Assembly (NCBI RefSeq): GCF_002865645.1
Contig: NW_020194512.1
Coordinates: 4,133,183 to 4,197,182, forward strand
Source: Hyaloscypha bicolor E
Taxonomy: Eukaryota; Ascomycota; Leotiomycetes; Helotiales; Hyaloscyphaceae
Direction of reading: 5' to 3'
Length of the DNA: 64,000 bases
The notes below the pieces were generated by a model, which worked only from the letters and a program-made list of their open reading frames with translations, was not told the origin of the DNA and searched no databases. This document shows positions 63,034 to 64,000 of this stretch, piece after piece. Position 1 is the stretch's first letter; each line of letters starts with the position of its first letter. The translations under genes were made by a program, and so were the position numbers.

Positions 63034-64000
63034 CTAAGCACCAAAAATAATAAAAAAATCCTACTCAGAGTCCGAAATAACGAAATATTCAGGATTCTTC
63101 TCTATTAGTTAATCTAATTTCTCCTCTATATACCTAAAATAAAACTTATTACCCTCAAATAGTCTTATTTTATACTTCCGAACTTACTTAAAGGTAATCC
63201 GAACCCGCTTAGCTATATTCTTATATTAAATCCAATATAGTTCTCTATATTTATTAGCGTCCGCCTTTAACTATTACTTAATTTCCGCCTTTACTATAGG
63301 ATATTAAAGAGGCTTATTATAGCGAATTATATTATAAATCGCACTAATATACTCCAAATAAATAGCTCCTTCGAATTTTGTATTATCTATAGTATCCTTA
63401 AATTAACTTTTGGTAGGAAGGGAAAACTCTAGATAAGAAGCTTTAATAACCTTATAAGAAACTTCATTTTCGCACATTTCATCCTTAATAGTAACTAGAT
63501 TTATTAGAATTATAGTAAAAGGCCTATTAAGTAGTAAATTATTATTAAGCTATCCTTTAACTTATATATTATTCGAGAATTAATGCTTTCCTATAATTCC
63601 AGACTTATAGATTATCTAGCTAAAGGTATTTATTTATCTAGTTATATAAACCACACTCGGAGTCTTTCCTCTTACTGCCTTTAGTAGATACTCGCTTAAT
63701 TCCTTAGCTACTTCTGGCTCAAATTTATCAGAAATAGAGAAGTAATTAATATCTTTAAAGAACTTCTTACTAAAAGTAATAGCCTTTTTACGGTCCGTAA
63801 GAAAAATATAGCCAATATTCTAATACTTTTTATTAAGGTAGAATTCGCTACTTAAAGCTTTAATAGTAGCCAGATCTTTAGTATTACCTTTATACTAATT
63901 ATAATTAACGTTTCCAGAAGCAAAGTATTAGGCTGGCTAAGAATAAGTAATTAGGTAGATAGAATACTTATTTAATATTTTATAGAATCCGAGCTATATT
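63034..64000 (-). pseudogene. Unrecognised minus-strand ORF of repeat E
   Basis: From the window edge a frame can be followed to TAG at 63034-63036 with only scattered RIP-type stops. It reads GYIFLTDRKKAITFSKKFFK, then FEPEVAKELSEYLLKAVRGK, TPSVVYITR, MCENEVSYKVIKASYLEF, EGAIYLEYISAIYNIIRYNK, RVRITFK and IEKNPEYFVISDSE near its C-terminus. I do not recognise the family. The basic RVRITFK..RKYKIRLF segment could be a helix-turn-helix. The mutated counterpart is at about 22318-23340 and goes on to at least 25400, so the protein is larger than shown. It may be a DNA-transposon or virus-like replication gene, but nothing here proves that. Confidence 0.55.

Larger units (their letters stand above)
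61672..64000. repeat. Repeat E, copy 2, less mutated
   Basis: Aligns with 8430-8705 joined to 21245-23340, with differences that are mainly transitions (this copy keeps C and G). It carries a plus-strand gag-like stretch and, convergent to it, a minus-strand frame that leaves the window. A palindrome at 62907-62944 lies between the two. Confidence 0.75.

Overview
The window reads as a filamentous ascomycete (Pezizomycotina) chromosome. Genes in the first 6.6 kb carry several 47-64 bp introns with GT..AG ends and CTAAC/CTAAT-like branch sites. From about 6.65 kb onward the DNA is mostly a TA-rich wreck of transposons whose copies differ almost only by C-to-T and G-to-A changes. That is the signature of repeat-induced point mutation (RIP), known from this fungal class. 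The species cannot be named from the sequence.

Layout. 0-6.65 kb is a normal-composition gene segment. A 7-exon cytochrome P450 (981-2840, +) converges on a 6-exon LaeA/UMTA-like SAM methyltransferase (3031-4349, -). They are followed by the C-terminal scrap of a GMC oxidoreductase (5190-5372, -) and a frame-broken gene with a duplicated QxxxMLxExQxKKR-type motif (5359-6650, -) that runs into the edge of the repeat island. 6.65-54.5 kb is a nested transposon island, resolved here from matched LTR pairs and target-site duplications. 54.5-64 kb is a second, partly less mutated group of related elements.

Nesting. An old AT-rich host sequence, called E here, received three LTR elements. Copia-A (8706-21239, -, TSD TTAAT) itself carries Gypsy-G (11324-17424, -, TSD TATAG) in its integrase region. 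Copia-B (25436-32546, +, TSD GTAAT) carries a 611-bp TIR element, MITE-1 (28658-29268, TSD TA). TRgag-C (36110-49034, -, 112-bp LTRs, TSD TTAGC) is a short gag-only LTR element that carries Gypsy-D (36587-47237, +, 300-bp LTRs) and a 474-bp TIR element, MITE-2 (47871-48344, TSD TAA). E also holds a Tc1/mariner-type transposase relic (50819-51700). To the right, Copia-H (54511-57204) is a short gag-only copia relative. Its right LTR runs directly into the 5' leader of Copia-F (57205-61672), which is cut off inside reverse transcriptase, and a second, less mutated copy of E (61672-64000) follows.

Function. Only the P450 and the methyltransferase look intact. Both families commonly act in fungal secondary metabolism, but no backbone synthase is visible here, so a shared pathway is only a suggestion. 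The most unusual items are the gag-only element C, MITE-1 with two internal repeat units and its empty sites visible in sister elements, a 38-bp palindrome recurring in several unrelated element families, a 1.5-kb duplicated module downstream of the Gypsy-D integrase, and an unrecognised minus-strand ORF in both copies of E.
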